From: Paenibacillus pinisoli
GTDB lineage: Bacteria; Bacillota; Bacilli; Paenibacillales; Paenibacillaceae
DNA: 64,000 nucleotides
Assembly: GCF_003605435.1 (NCBI RefSeq)
Contig: NZ_QXQB01000002.1
Location: forward strand, 1,054,001 to 1,118,000
Reading direction: 5' to 3'
How positions within the stretch are numbered: the stretch's first letter is position 1; each line of letters begins with the position of its first letter. Position numbers and translations under genes: made by a program. Positions 17,780 to 26,166 of this stretch are shown here, piece after piece. Under the pieces are notes generated by a model that was not told where the DNA came from, did not search any database, and was given only the letters and a program-made list of their open reading frames with translations.

Positions 17780-19550
17780 CATTGTCCCCCATGTTGTAGC
17801 TGGCCGGAATCGTAATTTCGACCGAAATTCCGCCCGCCGGATTATGACTGTAGCGAAGGCCGAAGCCTTCTCCGAAAGCGTGCCCAAGCCGCCGGTGCAC
17901 ATTGGTAATGGCAAAGGATTGCCCTTCGGTATCGTCGGAAGCAAGCAGATTGTTGAGCATTTCCGCCTTCTCTCGAGTGCCGTTGCCGTTATCCGAGATG
18001 CAGACGATGATTTTATCCGCCTCTTGTTTGGCCGTGATAGCGATTTCAAAATCTCCCGTTTTTTGATGAAAGCCGTGAATAATCGAGTTTTCTACCAACG
18101 GCTGAATAACCAGCTTCACCGTTTTCGTTTTCCTCAGCTCGCGCGGCACTTGAATGGAATAATGCAATTTGGGACCGAGCCGCATCGACTGAATATCGAG
18201 GTAGCTGCTCGTATGGTTCAGCTCCTCCTCAAGCGAGATGATATTCCGCCCTTTGCTGAGCGAATAGCGGTAGAAATTGGCTAAGGAGCCTATCATATCG
18301 CTGATAACGGGCGTTTTGTATTTGATCGCATACAGGTTGATCGAATCCAGCGTGTTATATAGAAAATGCGGATTGATTTGCGCTTGCAGGGCTCGAAGCT
18401 GCGCGTCTTTCGCCAGCAGCTCGGCTTTTTGCTTTTTCAAGTCGCTGACGTACAGCTTCTCGATCAACTCTTTGATCTGGCGAATCATTCGTTTATATTG
18501 TTGAATCAAAAAGCCAAATTCATCCTTCTTGTGATAGGCGATGTCGATATCGAAATTTTGTCCCCGTACGGCGCGCATGGATGCCACCAGCTTCGTAATA
18601 GGACTGGATATATTGCGCGACAGCAGGAAAGCGGCCAGCAGCGCAGTGGTCATGCAGATGACCAGAACCAACAGGACAATGCGAGTCAGCCGGAGCTGGT
18701 CGGAGTTGATCTCGCTTAATCGCGTCATATTAATAATTTTCCACTCGATGTTTTCCAGCTGCTTGGATGAAAGAATGACCGTATCGCCCCACATATCTGC
18801 TCTCTTCAAGCCTGTTGCGGAAGAATCGAGAGATTGGATGAACTGCTCTTCTTCGCCCGAGTACGCATCGCTGCTCATAATAATTTGATTATGTTCATTC
18901 AGAATAAAAATCCGGCTTCCATTGGAGGGCTTGTAGTTGGAGAGCATATTGTTCAGACTGGACTTTTCCAATTCAATCGTCAGCACAGCGGCATAATCAA
19001 ACTTGTCCGCATTTTGCAGGGTGAACAGGCGTCTTGCGATAACGACAGGGGCATCCCCAGGCTGCGTGTAGACGGATTGATTGTTATTGTCCATTTCCCT
19101 GTACCACGGTTCGTTCTCGATAGACTCGATGTCCTGTACCTTGTTGGAAATATCGTATTTCTGGTACTCCGGCCTGTCGAGCATGTGGATCGTCGGCACA
19201 ATGGACGAGTTGGGCGAAGCGTAGTAATTAGATAAATAATAACTGTCGAGCGCACGGTCGAGCTTGATGATCTGCAAGATGTTATCGGACATATTGGTTG
19301 TCGGGCTTGCGCTTAATACTTCCTGAATCATCGGATTGAGCGAGATGAGCGTGGTCATTTCATCAATAAACGCCAGTCTCGTTTGAACGATCAGCCTGGC
19401 CGACTCGACGTTTTTTTCAATCAGGTCGTTCATTTTTTTCGTAATAATGCCGGTGGAGCTCATATACACAACAACTGTAATAATAATTGACGGAATTAAT
19501 ATGGAGGCGAGAAAATACAGTACCAGCCTGTTGCGAATACTCATATGCAC
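17757..19550 (-). CDS. YesM-type sensor histidine kinase
   Basis: The 597-residue protein has an N-terminal membrane segment (about 8-32), a Cache-like extracytoplasmic domain (about 33-290), a second membrane segment (about 293-315), a HAMP linker, the His_kinase domain with phospho-accepting His in ALQAQINPHFLYNTLDSIN, and an HATPase domain (VIQPLVENSIIHGF, SDNGNG). This is the LytS/YesM class in which QINPHFLYN is diagnostic. It senses an external sugar or a sugar-loaded binding protein and phosphorylates the overlapping YesN regulator. The GTG at 19550 has AAAGGGG about 13 nt upstream; an ATG two codons later is also possible. Confidence 0.92.
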   Translation of the reverse strand: MHMSIRNRLVLYFLASILIPSIIITVVVYMSSTGIITKKMNDLIEKNVESARLIVQTRLAFIDEMTTLISLNPMIQEVLSASPTTNMSDNILQIIKLDRALDSYYLSNYYASPNSSIVPTIHMLDRPEYQKYDISNKVQDIESIENEPWYREMDNNNQSVYTQPGDAPVVIARRLFTLQNADKFDYAAVLTIELEKSSLNNMLSNYKPSNGSRIFILNEHNQIIMSSDAYSGEEEQFIQSLDSSATGLKRADMWGDTVILSSKQLENIEWKIINMTRLSEINSDQLRLTRIVLLVLVICMTTALLAAFLLSRNISSPITKLVASMRAVRGQNFDIDIAYHKKDEFGFLIQQYKRMIRQIKELIEKLYVSDLKKQKAELLAKDAQLRALQAQINPHFLYNTLDSINLYAIKYKTPVISDMIGSLANFYRYSLSKGRNIISLEEELNHTSSYLDIQSMRLGPKLHYSIQVPRELRKTKTVKLVIQPLVENSIIHGFHQKTGDFEIAITAKQEADKIIVCISDNGNGTREKAEMLNNLLASDDTEGQSFAITNVHRRLGHAFGEGFGLRYSHNPAGGISVEITIPASYNMGDNDANGYSG

Positions 19551-19711
19551 GGTGTCCGATTCAGCCCCTTTCGTCGTTGCATCATTCTAATTCCAGTATA
19601 GCAACGCCCATTCATGAACAACAAGAAGAAGGGGCAAACTGCGTAATATATCTAACTTTTTCCCTTAAGTTTTTGTATTTTAACCCTGGAGTAATCTTGT
19701 TATCATTGCAC

Positions 19712-19726
19712 TTGAAAGCGCTTCAA
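19712..19726. promoter_or_regulatory. Candidate cre site
   Basis: The perfect dyad TTGAAAGCGCTTCAA lies 24 nt before the sugar-binding protein start. It matches 12 of 14 positions of the CcpA consensus TGWAANCGNTNWCA. Repression by CcpA or another LacI-family protein is likely. Confidence 0.6.
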
Positions 19727-19749
19727 ACACGACAAAAGGAGGAACTAAT

Positions 19750-21171
19750 GTGATCAGAAAGCGATTCCCGGGACGTGCAAGGGTCGGTCAGACGTTCTTG
19801 AGCCTTGTGTTGCTGATAGGCGTCCTGACAGCCTGCAGCGGGAAAGACAACTCTCCGAACAATTCCGCCAATCCGGACGATCCAAGCGCTGCAAAGATGG
19901 AGACGGTTCGCGTATGGACCAATGACGCCAGCTATAAGCCGGTCATGGATGCTGCGATCGATGCTTACAACAAAGGGCAAGGCTTGAAGGACGGCATTCA
20001 CATCGATTACAAAGTGTTCGGCGGAGACTACAACGATGTGCTCAAGGTTGCGCTTGCCGCCAACCAGGCTCCTGAGCTGTACAAGTTCGTAGGCACGGTC
20101 AAGGAACCGTTCATTAAATCGGGATGGATGCTGCCGATTGACGATTTGCCGGGCGGACCGGAATTTCTGGAGACTTACAAAGATATTCTGATCAACGGCT
20201 ATACGACAGTGAACGGCAAAACGTATAGCGTGCCTTACAAAGTACTGACGACCAAATTTGTGTACAACAAGGACCTGCTGAAGAAATCCGGCTTCGAGCA
20301 GCCGCCGCAGACTTGGGACGATGTCGTCGCCTACGCCAAAAAAATTACCGCGGACAATAAAGGCAACGCTTACGGCTACGGCGTCCATTTGAAGGATTCG
20401 GCCGCATCAGGCAAATGGTACTTTGCCGCTCAGTTCGCCAGCTCCGTCGGCCACATGGGCTACAACTTCAACGAAGGCAAATTCGCTTTCTCCGATTTCA
20501 AGACGAACATCGAAAAAATTCTGCAAATGAAAGCGGACGGGAGCATATTCCCTGGCGGGGAAGGCATGGGCAACGACGAGCTGATCGCACAGTTCGCGGC
20601 AGGCAGGATTGCGATGCTTCCAGGCGTGAACTGGGATGTGACGTCCATCGATAAGTTCTGGAAAGAGATCGGCACCAGCTTTGAGCTTGGCGTAAGCGAT
20701 ACGCCAGTAATCGACGCAGCCAATAAATATAAGAACTATGCGCAAATCGCCGATGTGCTGTCCGTAGGGCCAAGCGCAAGCAAAATGCCGGAGAAAGCCA
20801 TGAAGGTCTATCAATTGTTCCATGACGACGAAATCTTGAAAGAAATTCAAAACAATGAATTGGAATTCATCGCGAGAGAGGACATTCAGGCGCAAGCCCC
20901 ATCCTCGTTCAAGAAAGCGGGCTATGCCGAATTCAGCGACACATCCAACTCCTATTTCACGCTGACGCCGCCAGACGGAGGCATTACCATCGAAGGCCAG
21001 CCTTATCAGAATACGCTGATCAATATTATTGCCGGCCCGCCGAACGCAGACGTTGCAGCCGTTCTCGCGGACTTGGACAAACGTTATAACACCGCTCTTG
21101 AGAAGGCCATCGCAGGCGGTCTGGATATGTCCATCTATATCGATAAGAACTGGGATACAAAAGCGGAATAA
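19750..21171 (+). CDS. Extracellular sugar-binding lipoprotein (CUT1 ABC importer)
   Basis: The 473-residue family-1 solute-binding protein carries a lipoprotein signal (LLIGVLTACSG, Cys about 29) and then TVRVWTNDASYKPVMDAAIDAYN, with the usual two-lobed pattern: GKTYSVPYKVLTTKFVYNKDLLKKSGFEQPPQTWDD in pieces VPYKVLTTKFVYNKDLLKK and PPQTWDDVVAYAKKI. Start GTG with AGGAGG 7 nt upstream. It captures a sugar or oligosaccharide for the two permeases that follow. No ATPase is encoded here, as is common where a shared MsmX-type ATPase serves many importers. Divergent YesM/YesN probably controls it. Confidence 0.9.
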   Translation: MIRKRFPGRARVGQTFLSLVLLIGVLTACSGKDNSPNNSANPDDPSAAKMETVRVWTNDASYKPVMDAAIDAYNKGQGLKDGIHIDYKVFGGDYNDVLKVALAANQAPELYKFVGTVKEPFIKSGWMLPIDDLPGGPEFLETYKDILINGYTTVNGKTYSVPYKVLTTKFVYNKDLLKKSGFEQPPQTWDDVVAYAKKITADNKGNAYGYGVHLKDSAASGKWYFAAQFASSVGHMGYNFNEGKFAFSDFKTNIEKILQMKADGSIFPGGEGMGNDELIAQFAAGRIAMLPGVNWDVTSIDKFWKEIGTSFELGVSDTPVIDAANKYKNYAQIADVLSVGPSASKMPEKAMKVYQLFHDDEILKEIQNNELEFIAREDIQAQAPSSFKKAGYAEFSDTSNSYFTLTPPDGGITIEGQPYQNTLINIIAGPPNADVAAVLADLDKRYNTALEKAIAGGLDMSIYIDKNWDTKAE

Positions 21172-21191
21172 AGCAATTGCAGCAACGGCGA

Positions 21192-21211
21192 AGAGGATGG
21201 CTCCATCCTCT
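21192..21211 (+). other. Intercistronic hairpin after the binding-protein gene
   Basis: Perfect 9-bp stem AGAGGATGG / CCATCCTCT with a 2-nt loop and no T-run. It lies between the binding-protein and first permease genes, so it probably stabilises the upstream mRNA rather than terminating. Confidence 0.65.
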
Positions 21212-21243
21212 CTGCTTCTTCACAGAAAGGAGGCATCCCAGGC

Positions 21244-22185
21244 ATGTCATTTTTCAAACGCAGAAAAGCCTCGACAAAGCATCAAAGCCTGTACCGGAAA
21301 GATGCCATTCAATCCTATATCATGCTTGCTCCTATGCTCATCGGCTTTGCGTTATTCACCATCTATCCGATGTTTTGGCTGATTCAATGGTCGTGGTTTG
21401 ATTATGACGGCATGAGTACGCCCAAATTTATCGGATTCGAAAACTACATTCGCGCTTTTACGCGCGATCCGCATTACTGGGATTCACTTGAGAATACGTT
21501 TATTATCGTCATCGCCAAATTTATACTCGAAATTCCGCTAGCCCTGTTTCTGGCGATCGTGCTCAACGGCAACAAAAAAATCAATTCCTTTTTCCGGACG
21601 CTGTTCTTCTCTCCTACTATCGTCAGTACGGCTATCGTAGGCATCGTGTTTTTCCTGATGTTCGAGCCGTTCCTCGGCTCCGTGAACCAGCTGCTGAAGG
21701 CGTTCGGCATGATCGACACCAATGTCAATTGGTTCGGCAACAAGTGGCTGGCCGATCTGGTCATCGTTATTGCCAGCGTGTGGAAGGGCTTCGGCATCAA
21801 CATGATTTTCTTCATCATGGGACTTCAGAACATTCCCCAAGATATCTATGAATGCGCGGATATCGACGGAGTGGGCAAATGGAGCCGATTCACGAAGGTC
21901 ACGCTGCCTATGCTGGCATCGACCGGGAAGGTCGTCATGATGCTCTTTATCGTCAACAGCATTAAAATGTCCGACCTCGTTCTCGTCTTGACGAACGGGC
22001 AGCCTGGCGGCTCGACCGAGGTCGTCATGTCGTACACGTTCAAATACTTCTTCTCTTACGGCGCAGCCGATTCTATCAGCCAATACGGCTATTCCTCGGC
22101 GCTTGCTGTTATAACCGCGCTCGTGCTTACCGTAATCGTAAGCTTGTATTTGAGACTGACCAGAAACATGGGAAATCATTACTAA
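21244..22185 (+). CDS. Sugar ABC permease, MalF/UgpA type
   Basis: The 313-residue protein has about six membrane segments. The first cytoplasmic tail is polar (FKRRKASTKHQSLYRKDAIQ); the EAA loop reads YECADIDGVGKWSRFTKVTLP, the coupling-helix contact with the ATPase (Asp for the usual Ala/Glu). It follows the binding-protein gene after 72 nt and precedes the second permease by 12 nt. AAAGGAGG precedes the ATG. Together the two permeases form the heterodimeric channel of a CUT1 importer. Confidence 0.9.
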   Translation: MSFFKRRKASTKHQSLYRKDAIQSYIMLAPMLIGFALFTIYPMFWLIQWSWFDYDGMSTPKFIGFENYIRAFTRDPHYWDSLENTFIIVIAKFILEIPLALFLAIVLNGNKKINSFFRTLFFSPTIVSTAIVGIVFFLMFEPFLGSVNQLLKAFGMIDTNVNWFGNKWLADLVIVIASVWKGFGINMIFFIMGLQNIPQDIYECADIDGVGKWSRFTKVTLPMLASTGKVVMMLFIVNSIKMSDLVLVLTNGQPGGSTEVVMSYTFKYFFSYGAADSISQYGYSSALAVITALVLTVIVSLYLRLTRNMGNHY

Positions 22186-22197
22186 GGGGGCCAACAG

Positions 22198-23040
22198 ATG
22201 AAGAAGAGACAGCTGCTAGAAGCCATCCCGAAATATATTTTTCTCTCTTTGCTCGCCGCCCTGGTCATCTTCCCTATCTTTTATGTCGTGGTCAGTTCAC
22301 TCAAGAATACGGCTAGCATTTTGGCTTCCAGCTCTTTTTTTCCAAAAACATTTTCTTGGGATAATTACGTCCGGGCATGGAACTTATCGAACTTCAAGGT
22401 GTATACGTGGAACAGCATTTATATGTGCGCCACTATCGTGCTCGGCACCATCGTCACTTCCATTACATCCGGCTATGTGTTTTCGCGAGGCCGGTTTATG
22501 GGAAAGAAACCGCTGCTTGCGCTTATTACGTTCTCGATGTTCATCTCGGCAGGCAGTTTGTTCCTTTACCCGCAGCTGAATATAGCCAAAGCGCTAAATC
22601 TCAACAACTCGTTGTGGGGCGTCATTATCATTTATATCTTCGGGATCAACGTGACGAACTTGTATTTGGCGAAGGGCTTTATCGACGGCATTCCAAAGGA
22701 GATCGACGAGGCGGCCCGGGTAGACGGCTGCAGCTTCTTCCGGATCTTCTGGAGCATTATTTTCCCGCTTACCAAGCCGCTCATCGCCACCGTCGGACTG
22801 CTCGCATTCATGAATTCATGGAACGATTATTTGCTGCCGATGGTGTTCACGTTAGGCAATCCGGATAAGCAGCCGCTCGTCGTCGGCATCGTGTCGATGA
22901 AGAGCTCTGGAGAGTCCGTTACGTCCTGGGATCTCATGATGGCGGGCACCGTCATGGCGGTTATCCCGATGCTTGTCGTCTTCATTTCATTGAACAAATA
23001 TTTCGTTTCGGGTCTCACAAGCGGTGCCGTTAAAGGCTAA
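22198..23040 (+). CDS. Sugar ABC permease, MalG type
   Basis: The 280-residue protein has six membrane segments and the classic EAA motif DEAARVDGCSFFRIFWSIIFP near residue 180, and it ends SGLTSGAVKG, typical of MalG-like permeases. AAGGGGG lies 8 nt before the ATG. It partners the preceding permease, and its stop is followed after about 40 nt by the lyase gene. Confidence 0.9.
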   Translation: MKKRQLLEAIPKYIFLSLLAALVIFPIFYVVVSSLKNTASILASSSFFPKTFSWDNYVRAWNLSNFKVYTWNSIYMCATIVLGTIVTSITSGYVFSRGRFMGKKPLLALITFSMFISAGSLFLYPQLNIAKALNLNNSLWGVIIIYIFGINVTNLYLAKGFIDGIPKEIDEAARVDGCSFFRIFWSIIFPLTKPLIATVGLLAFMNSWNDYLLPMVFTLGNPDKQPLVVGIVSMKSSGESVTSWDLMMAGTVMAVIPMLVVFISLNKYFVSGLTSGAVKG

Positions 23041-23079
23041 CAGAAATATATAATCCATTAAAGACAGGGGAACATGACA

Positions 23080-24018
23080 ATGACAAAGCAGCTCATAACA
23101 GGTGTGCTTCCGGCGCTTATTACGCCGATGGACAAAGACGGCAATGTGAAGACAGAATTGGCTCAGCCTCTGATCGATATGTATGTCAAACAACAAGCCG
23201 ACGGCTTGTATATGCTCGGCTGGACGGGCGAAGGCGAGCATTTGGACGTCGGGAAGAGAAAGCAATGGGCGGCAGCGGTGCTCGCCGCAGCGAGGGGCAA
23301 GCTTCCCGTATTCGTTCATGTGGGCTACAATCAAAACCTGGACGATTCCGTGGAGCTTGCCGCACATGCCGCCGAGCATGGCGCTTACGCGGTAGCCTCT
23401 GTCGGCATATCCGAAGAGTCCTCCCTAGAGGACAATGTCGCTTATTTCAAACGGATTGCGGCTGCGGCGCCGAACGTTCCGTTCTACATCTACTGGGTGG
23501 CGATGGGTAAAACGTTAACGGGCGGCAAAGAGATTGACCCGCCTGTATTGCTGGAAGCATTGTCCGAAGTGCCGACATTCCGCGGCATCAAATTTACGGA
23601 CAATAACTTCTACTATCTGGAGCGGTTCAAAAAACACCGTCCAGACCTTAACATTCTTACCGGTGCGGATCAATTAGCCATCTGCTCGCAATACATGGGC
23701 TCAGACGGCAATATTGGGGCACTGCAGGCTATTACTTGCTATCATTTCAAAGTGATGATGGAAAAGATAAATGAAGGAAATTATGCGGAAGCACGAGAGC
23801 TGCAATATCGCGCCAACGATGTCGTGGAGGCATATTGCCGCGCAGAAATCGGTTCGATGCCAGGCATCAAGCTGTTGATCGAGGAGATTTTCGGTATCCC
23901 GGCCGGCTACTGCTCGCCGACAGGACCGTTCGCCGGCGTCTCGCACACTGCCGAAGGCAGCCAAGCTGCAGTTGAGCTGGTCGAGCTGTTTAAAAAGAAC
24001 ATATTGGTGAAGGAATAA
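23080..24018 (+). CDS. DapA/NanA-family lyase or synthase
   Basis: The 312-residue (beta/alpha)8 protein starts LITGVLPALITPMDKDGNV, has GWTGEGEHLDV in place of the GTTGE pyruvyl-binding motif, YIYWVAMGKTLTGG (Tyr of the catalytic triad) and GIKFTDNNFYYLERF, whose Lys is the Schiff-base residue. The family includes dihydrodipicolinate synthase, N-acetylneuraminate lyase and several 2-keto-3-deoxy sugar-acid aldolases. The gene sits at the end of a sugar uptake operon, so catabolism of a 2-oxo sugar acid or sialic-acid-like compound is more likely than lysine synthesis. An ATG at 23074 is also possible, but GGGG is better spaced for 23080. Confidence 0.82.
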   Translation: MTKQLITGVLPALITPMDKDGNVKTELAQPLIDMYVKQQADGLYMLGWTGEGEHLDVGKRKQWAAAVLAAARGKLPVFVHVGYNQNLDDSVELAAHAAEHGAYAVASVGISEESSLEDNVAYFKRIAAAAPNVPFYIYWVAMGKTLTGGKEIDPPVLLEALSEVPTFRGIKFTDNNFYYLERFKKHRPDLNILTGADQLAICSQYMGSDGNIGALQAITCYHFKVMMEKINEGNYAEARELQYRANDVVEAYCRAEIGSMPGIKLLIEEIFGIPAGYCSPTGPFAGVSHTAEGSQAAVELVELFKKNILVKE

Positions 24019-24053
24019 TCATCTCAATACGGCGTTGCAGCCGTATCAAGGGA

Positions 24054-24085
24054 GACTGCCGGCTTATTGCCGTCAGTCTTTTTTA
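24054..24085 (+). terminator. Terminator of the YesMN-linked sugar cluster
   Basis: Stem GACTG-CGGC / GCCG-CAGTC with loop TTATT, followed by TTTTTT. A second small dyad, ATACGGC / GCCGTAT, lies at 24028-24046. Confidence 0.8.
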
Positions 24086-24382
24086 GTGCTGAAGAGAAGA
24101 CAGCATCTCGGGAACTCCCCCTCTCTATTGCAAAAAATAGTCCAATAATACTATTCATTTAATTACATAATGCCACGATAAAACAGCATTAATTTACGGA
24201 TATTTTTATATTAATCATATATTTTTAACCCTGCTAAAGATAATATTCACCCATGTAAAAAGCATCATTTACCATTAAAACATGCCCATGCTATACTCTT
24301 GCCGGAGGCGGAATTCCAGTCTCTGCCAAACTTTACTTCCGAAGCGAAGTTTTGCTTCACAAAACTTTAGGAGGAATCGATC
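24086..24382 (+). promoter_or_regulatory. AT-rich leader and promoter of the LPMO gene
   Basis: This is an AT-rich, gene-free stretch. A promoter with TTACCA (24269-24274), 17-nt spacer and TATACT (24292-24297) is the best candidate. Downstream, AAACTTT-type repeats and GAAGTTTTGCTTC near 24340 could form a small hairpin just before AGGAGG. I see no riboswitch. Confidence 0.5.
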
Positions 24383-25630
24383 ATGAACTTGCAGACCGCA
24401 CCACGACGCTCGAATGCCGCGTCAACTCTACTCATGGCGCTAGGCGCATTGGCCTTCGCCCTGCTCTTGTCTATCGTGTTATCCGAGAGCGCCTCCGCGC
24501 ATGGCTATATGGAGACCCCGGCCAGCCGCGCCCTTCTCTGCAAAGATAAGCAAAATACGAACTGCGGCGCCGTCCAATACGAGCCGCAAAGCCTTGAAGC
24601 TATCGGCGGCTTCCCGCAGACAGGCCCTGCTGACGGACAAATTACAGGCGCAGGCATCTTCAAAGAACTGTACGAGCAAACAAATACACGCTGGAAAAAA
24701 GTAAATATGACTGGCGGCAAGCAGACATTCACCTGGAAGCTGACAGCGGCCCATGTCTCCGACAACTGGAGATACTATATTACAAAGAAAGACTGGGATC
24801 CAAGCAAGCCGCTGACGCGCGCCGATCTTGAGCCGGAGCCGTTCTGCTTCATCGATTACAAAGACGCCAAGCCGCCTTCCACAGTCTCTCACGAGTGCAG
24901 CGTGCCAACCGACCGCAGCGGTTACCACCTTATTCTGGGCGTATGGGAAATTGCGGACACGGTGAACGCCTTCTACCAGGTTATCGATGTCAACCTGACT
25001 AATGACGGCTCCACACCTCAGCCTCAGCCTGAGCCGCCTAGCGCTCCAGGCAAGCTGGAATCCGCTCTGCAGACGGCAAAATCAATCGTGCTGAGCTGGC
25101 TGCCATCCTCGTCGGAGCTAAAAATCCAGAAGTACGATATTTACCGTGACGGCGTGCTTTGCGGATCGACGCCGCACACGACATTTACAGATGAAGGCTT
25201 GCAAGCGGACAAGGCCTACACGTATACCGTACGGGCCGTCGACGTGAACGGCAAGGCATCTCCTCACTCCACACCGCTGACTGTACGTACGCTTAAGGAA
25301 GAGAATGGCGGCGGCAACGAAGGCGGCGGGAATAACGGCGGAGAGAACGGCAACAGCCAGCTTCCGCAATGGGAGGCCAAATCCATTTATCTGAAGGGCG
25401 ACAAAGTCCAGTACAAAGGACTGGAATACGAAGCGCAATACTGGACGCAGAACAATGCCCCTGACGCCTCCGCAGCATGGAAGCTGCTGAGCAATGTTAC
25501 CGTGGATTGGAACAGCTCCAAGGCCTATCTGGGCGGTGACCGCGTCACGTATAACGGCGTGACTTACATTGCGCGCTGGTGGACGCTGGGCGACAAGCCC
25601 GATCAATCCGATGTATGGCAAAAAGCCTAA
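24383..25630 (+). CDS. Secreted lytic polysaccharide monooxygenase (AA10) with FnIII and CBMs
   Basis: The 415-residue protein has a long signal peptide ending SASA-His40, so the mature enzyme starts with the copper-binding histidine; the second brace histidine is His124 (LTAAHVSDNWRYY). The AA10 domain spans about 40-205. A fibronectin type III domain follows (about 215-302), then a Gly/Asn linker and two CBM5/12-like modules (WEAKSIYLKGDKVQYKG and WNSSKAYLGGDRVTYNG with conserved aromatics). It should oxidatively cleave chitin or cellulose outside the cell. Other substrate-specificity residues cannot be judged by eye. AGGAGG lies 8 nt before the ATG. Confidence 0.93.
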   Translation: MNLQTAPRRSNAASTLLMALGALAFALLLSIVLSESASAHGYMETPASRALLCKDKQNTNCGAVQYEPQSLEAIGGFPQTGPADGQITGAGIFKELYEQTNTRWKKVNMTGGKQTFTWKLTAAHVSDNWRYYITKKDWDPSKPLTRADLEPEPFCFIDYKDAKPPSTVSHECSVPTDRSGYHLILGVWEIADTVNAFYQVIDVNLTNDGSTPQPQPEPPSAPGKLESALQTAKSIVLSWLPSSSELKIQKYDIYRDGVLCGSTPHTTFTDEGLQADKAYTYTVRAVDVNGKASPHSTPLTVRTLKEENGGGNEGGGNNGGENGNSQLPQWEAKSIYLKGDKVQYKGLEYEAQYWTQNNAPDASAAWKLLSNVTVDWNSSKAYLGGDRVTYNGVTYIARWWTLGDKPDQSDVWQKA

Positions 25631-25649
25631 CTCAGCCTTATTTTTTCAA

Positions 25650-25678
25650 TTGTAATTGCCCCTCCCCTGCCCTATAAT
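25650..25678 (+). promoter_or_regulatory. Promoter of the DUF4395 gene
   Basis: TTGTAA (25650-25655), 17-nt spacer and perfect TATAAT (25673-25678). Confidence 0.75.
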
Positions 25679-25696
25679 AGGATTAAATAAATCCTA
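25678..25696. promoter_or_regulatory. Inverted repeat at the DUF4395 start site
   Basis: Perfect dyad TAGGATT-AAATA-AATCCTA placed from the last base of the -10 box across the expected transcription start. The position suits a repressor operator or a 5' hairpin. Confidence 0.5.
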
Positions 25697-25716
25697 TCGG
25701 AAAGGTAGGTAATAAT

Positions 25717-26139
25717 ATGAAAGAAATTCCTCTCGCTTATGTTCGCAGCAACCAGGCTGGCATCGTCGCGACATTGCTGATCGCCATCACCCTCCAATTG
25801 CCGTGGCTGATCGTTGCGTTATGGATCGTCCAGCTGGTCGGCTTGCTGCTAGGTGCCAAAGCTAATTTATTTATCGTAATTGCGAAGCCGTTCGTTGCGA
25901 AATATGCGGCATCCGGCGCGGCCGAGGCGGCAGAGCTTCAGCGCTTCAACAACTCGCTAGGCATTGTGTTCCTGACTTGCTCGCTGCTCAGCTTCCTGCT
26001 GGGCTGGAGCGCCGCAGGCTATGTCTTCGCGGGCATGATGGGAGCCGCAGCGCTTGCCGCTCTGCTCGGCTACTGCATCGGCTGCACGATCTATTTCCAA
26101 TACAAACAGCTTCGCGCAAGAAGGCTGAGCCGCGGTTAA
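25717..26139 (+). CDS. DUF4395 membrane protein
   Basis: The 140-residue protein matches the DUF4395 family: an N-terminal polar start, membrane segments at about 15-50, the RFNNSLGIVFL signature, two more membrane segments and the terminal LGYCIGCTIYFQYK motif with a Cys-x-x-Cys. In other genomes DUF4395 proteins often accompany thiosulfate/sulfur-transfer or redox genes, so the cysteine pair may be redox active. It is preceded by a strong promoter with an inverted repeat and followed by a terminator shared with tgl. Function unknown. Confidence 0.8.
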   Translation: MKEIPLAYVRSNQAGIVATLLIAITLQLPWLIVALWIVQLVGLLLGAKANLFIVIAKPFVAKYAASGAAEAAELQRFNNSLGIVFLTCSLLSFLLGWSAAGYVFAGMMGAAALAALLGYCIGCTIYFQYKQLRARRLSRG

Positions 26140-26158
26140 TCCGCTGCCCAGCCTTCTT
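26118..26158. terminator. Bidirectional terminator between DUF4395 and tgl
   Basis: Outer stem AAGAAGGCTG / CAGCCTTCTT, with an inner CCGCGG region, overlaps the DUF4395 stop and separates two convergent genes. Confidence 0.65.
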
Positions 26159-26166
26159 CATGTCCG

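Noticed and set aside
17780..18049. N-terminal extension of the YesN regulator
   Set aside because: The extension lies inside the YesM gene, and the receiver domain begins exactly at the ATG near 17779.
24028..24046. Possible stand-alone terminator ATACGGC/GCCGTAT
   Set aside because: No T-run follows; the neighbouring stem at 24054-24085 has the poly-T and is the likely terminator.
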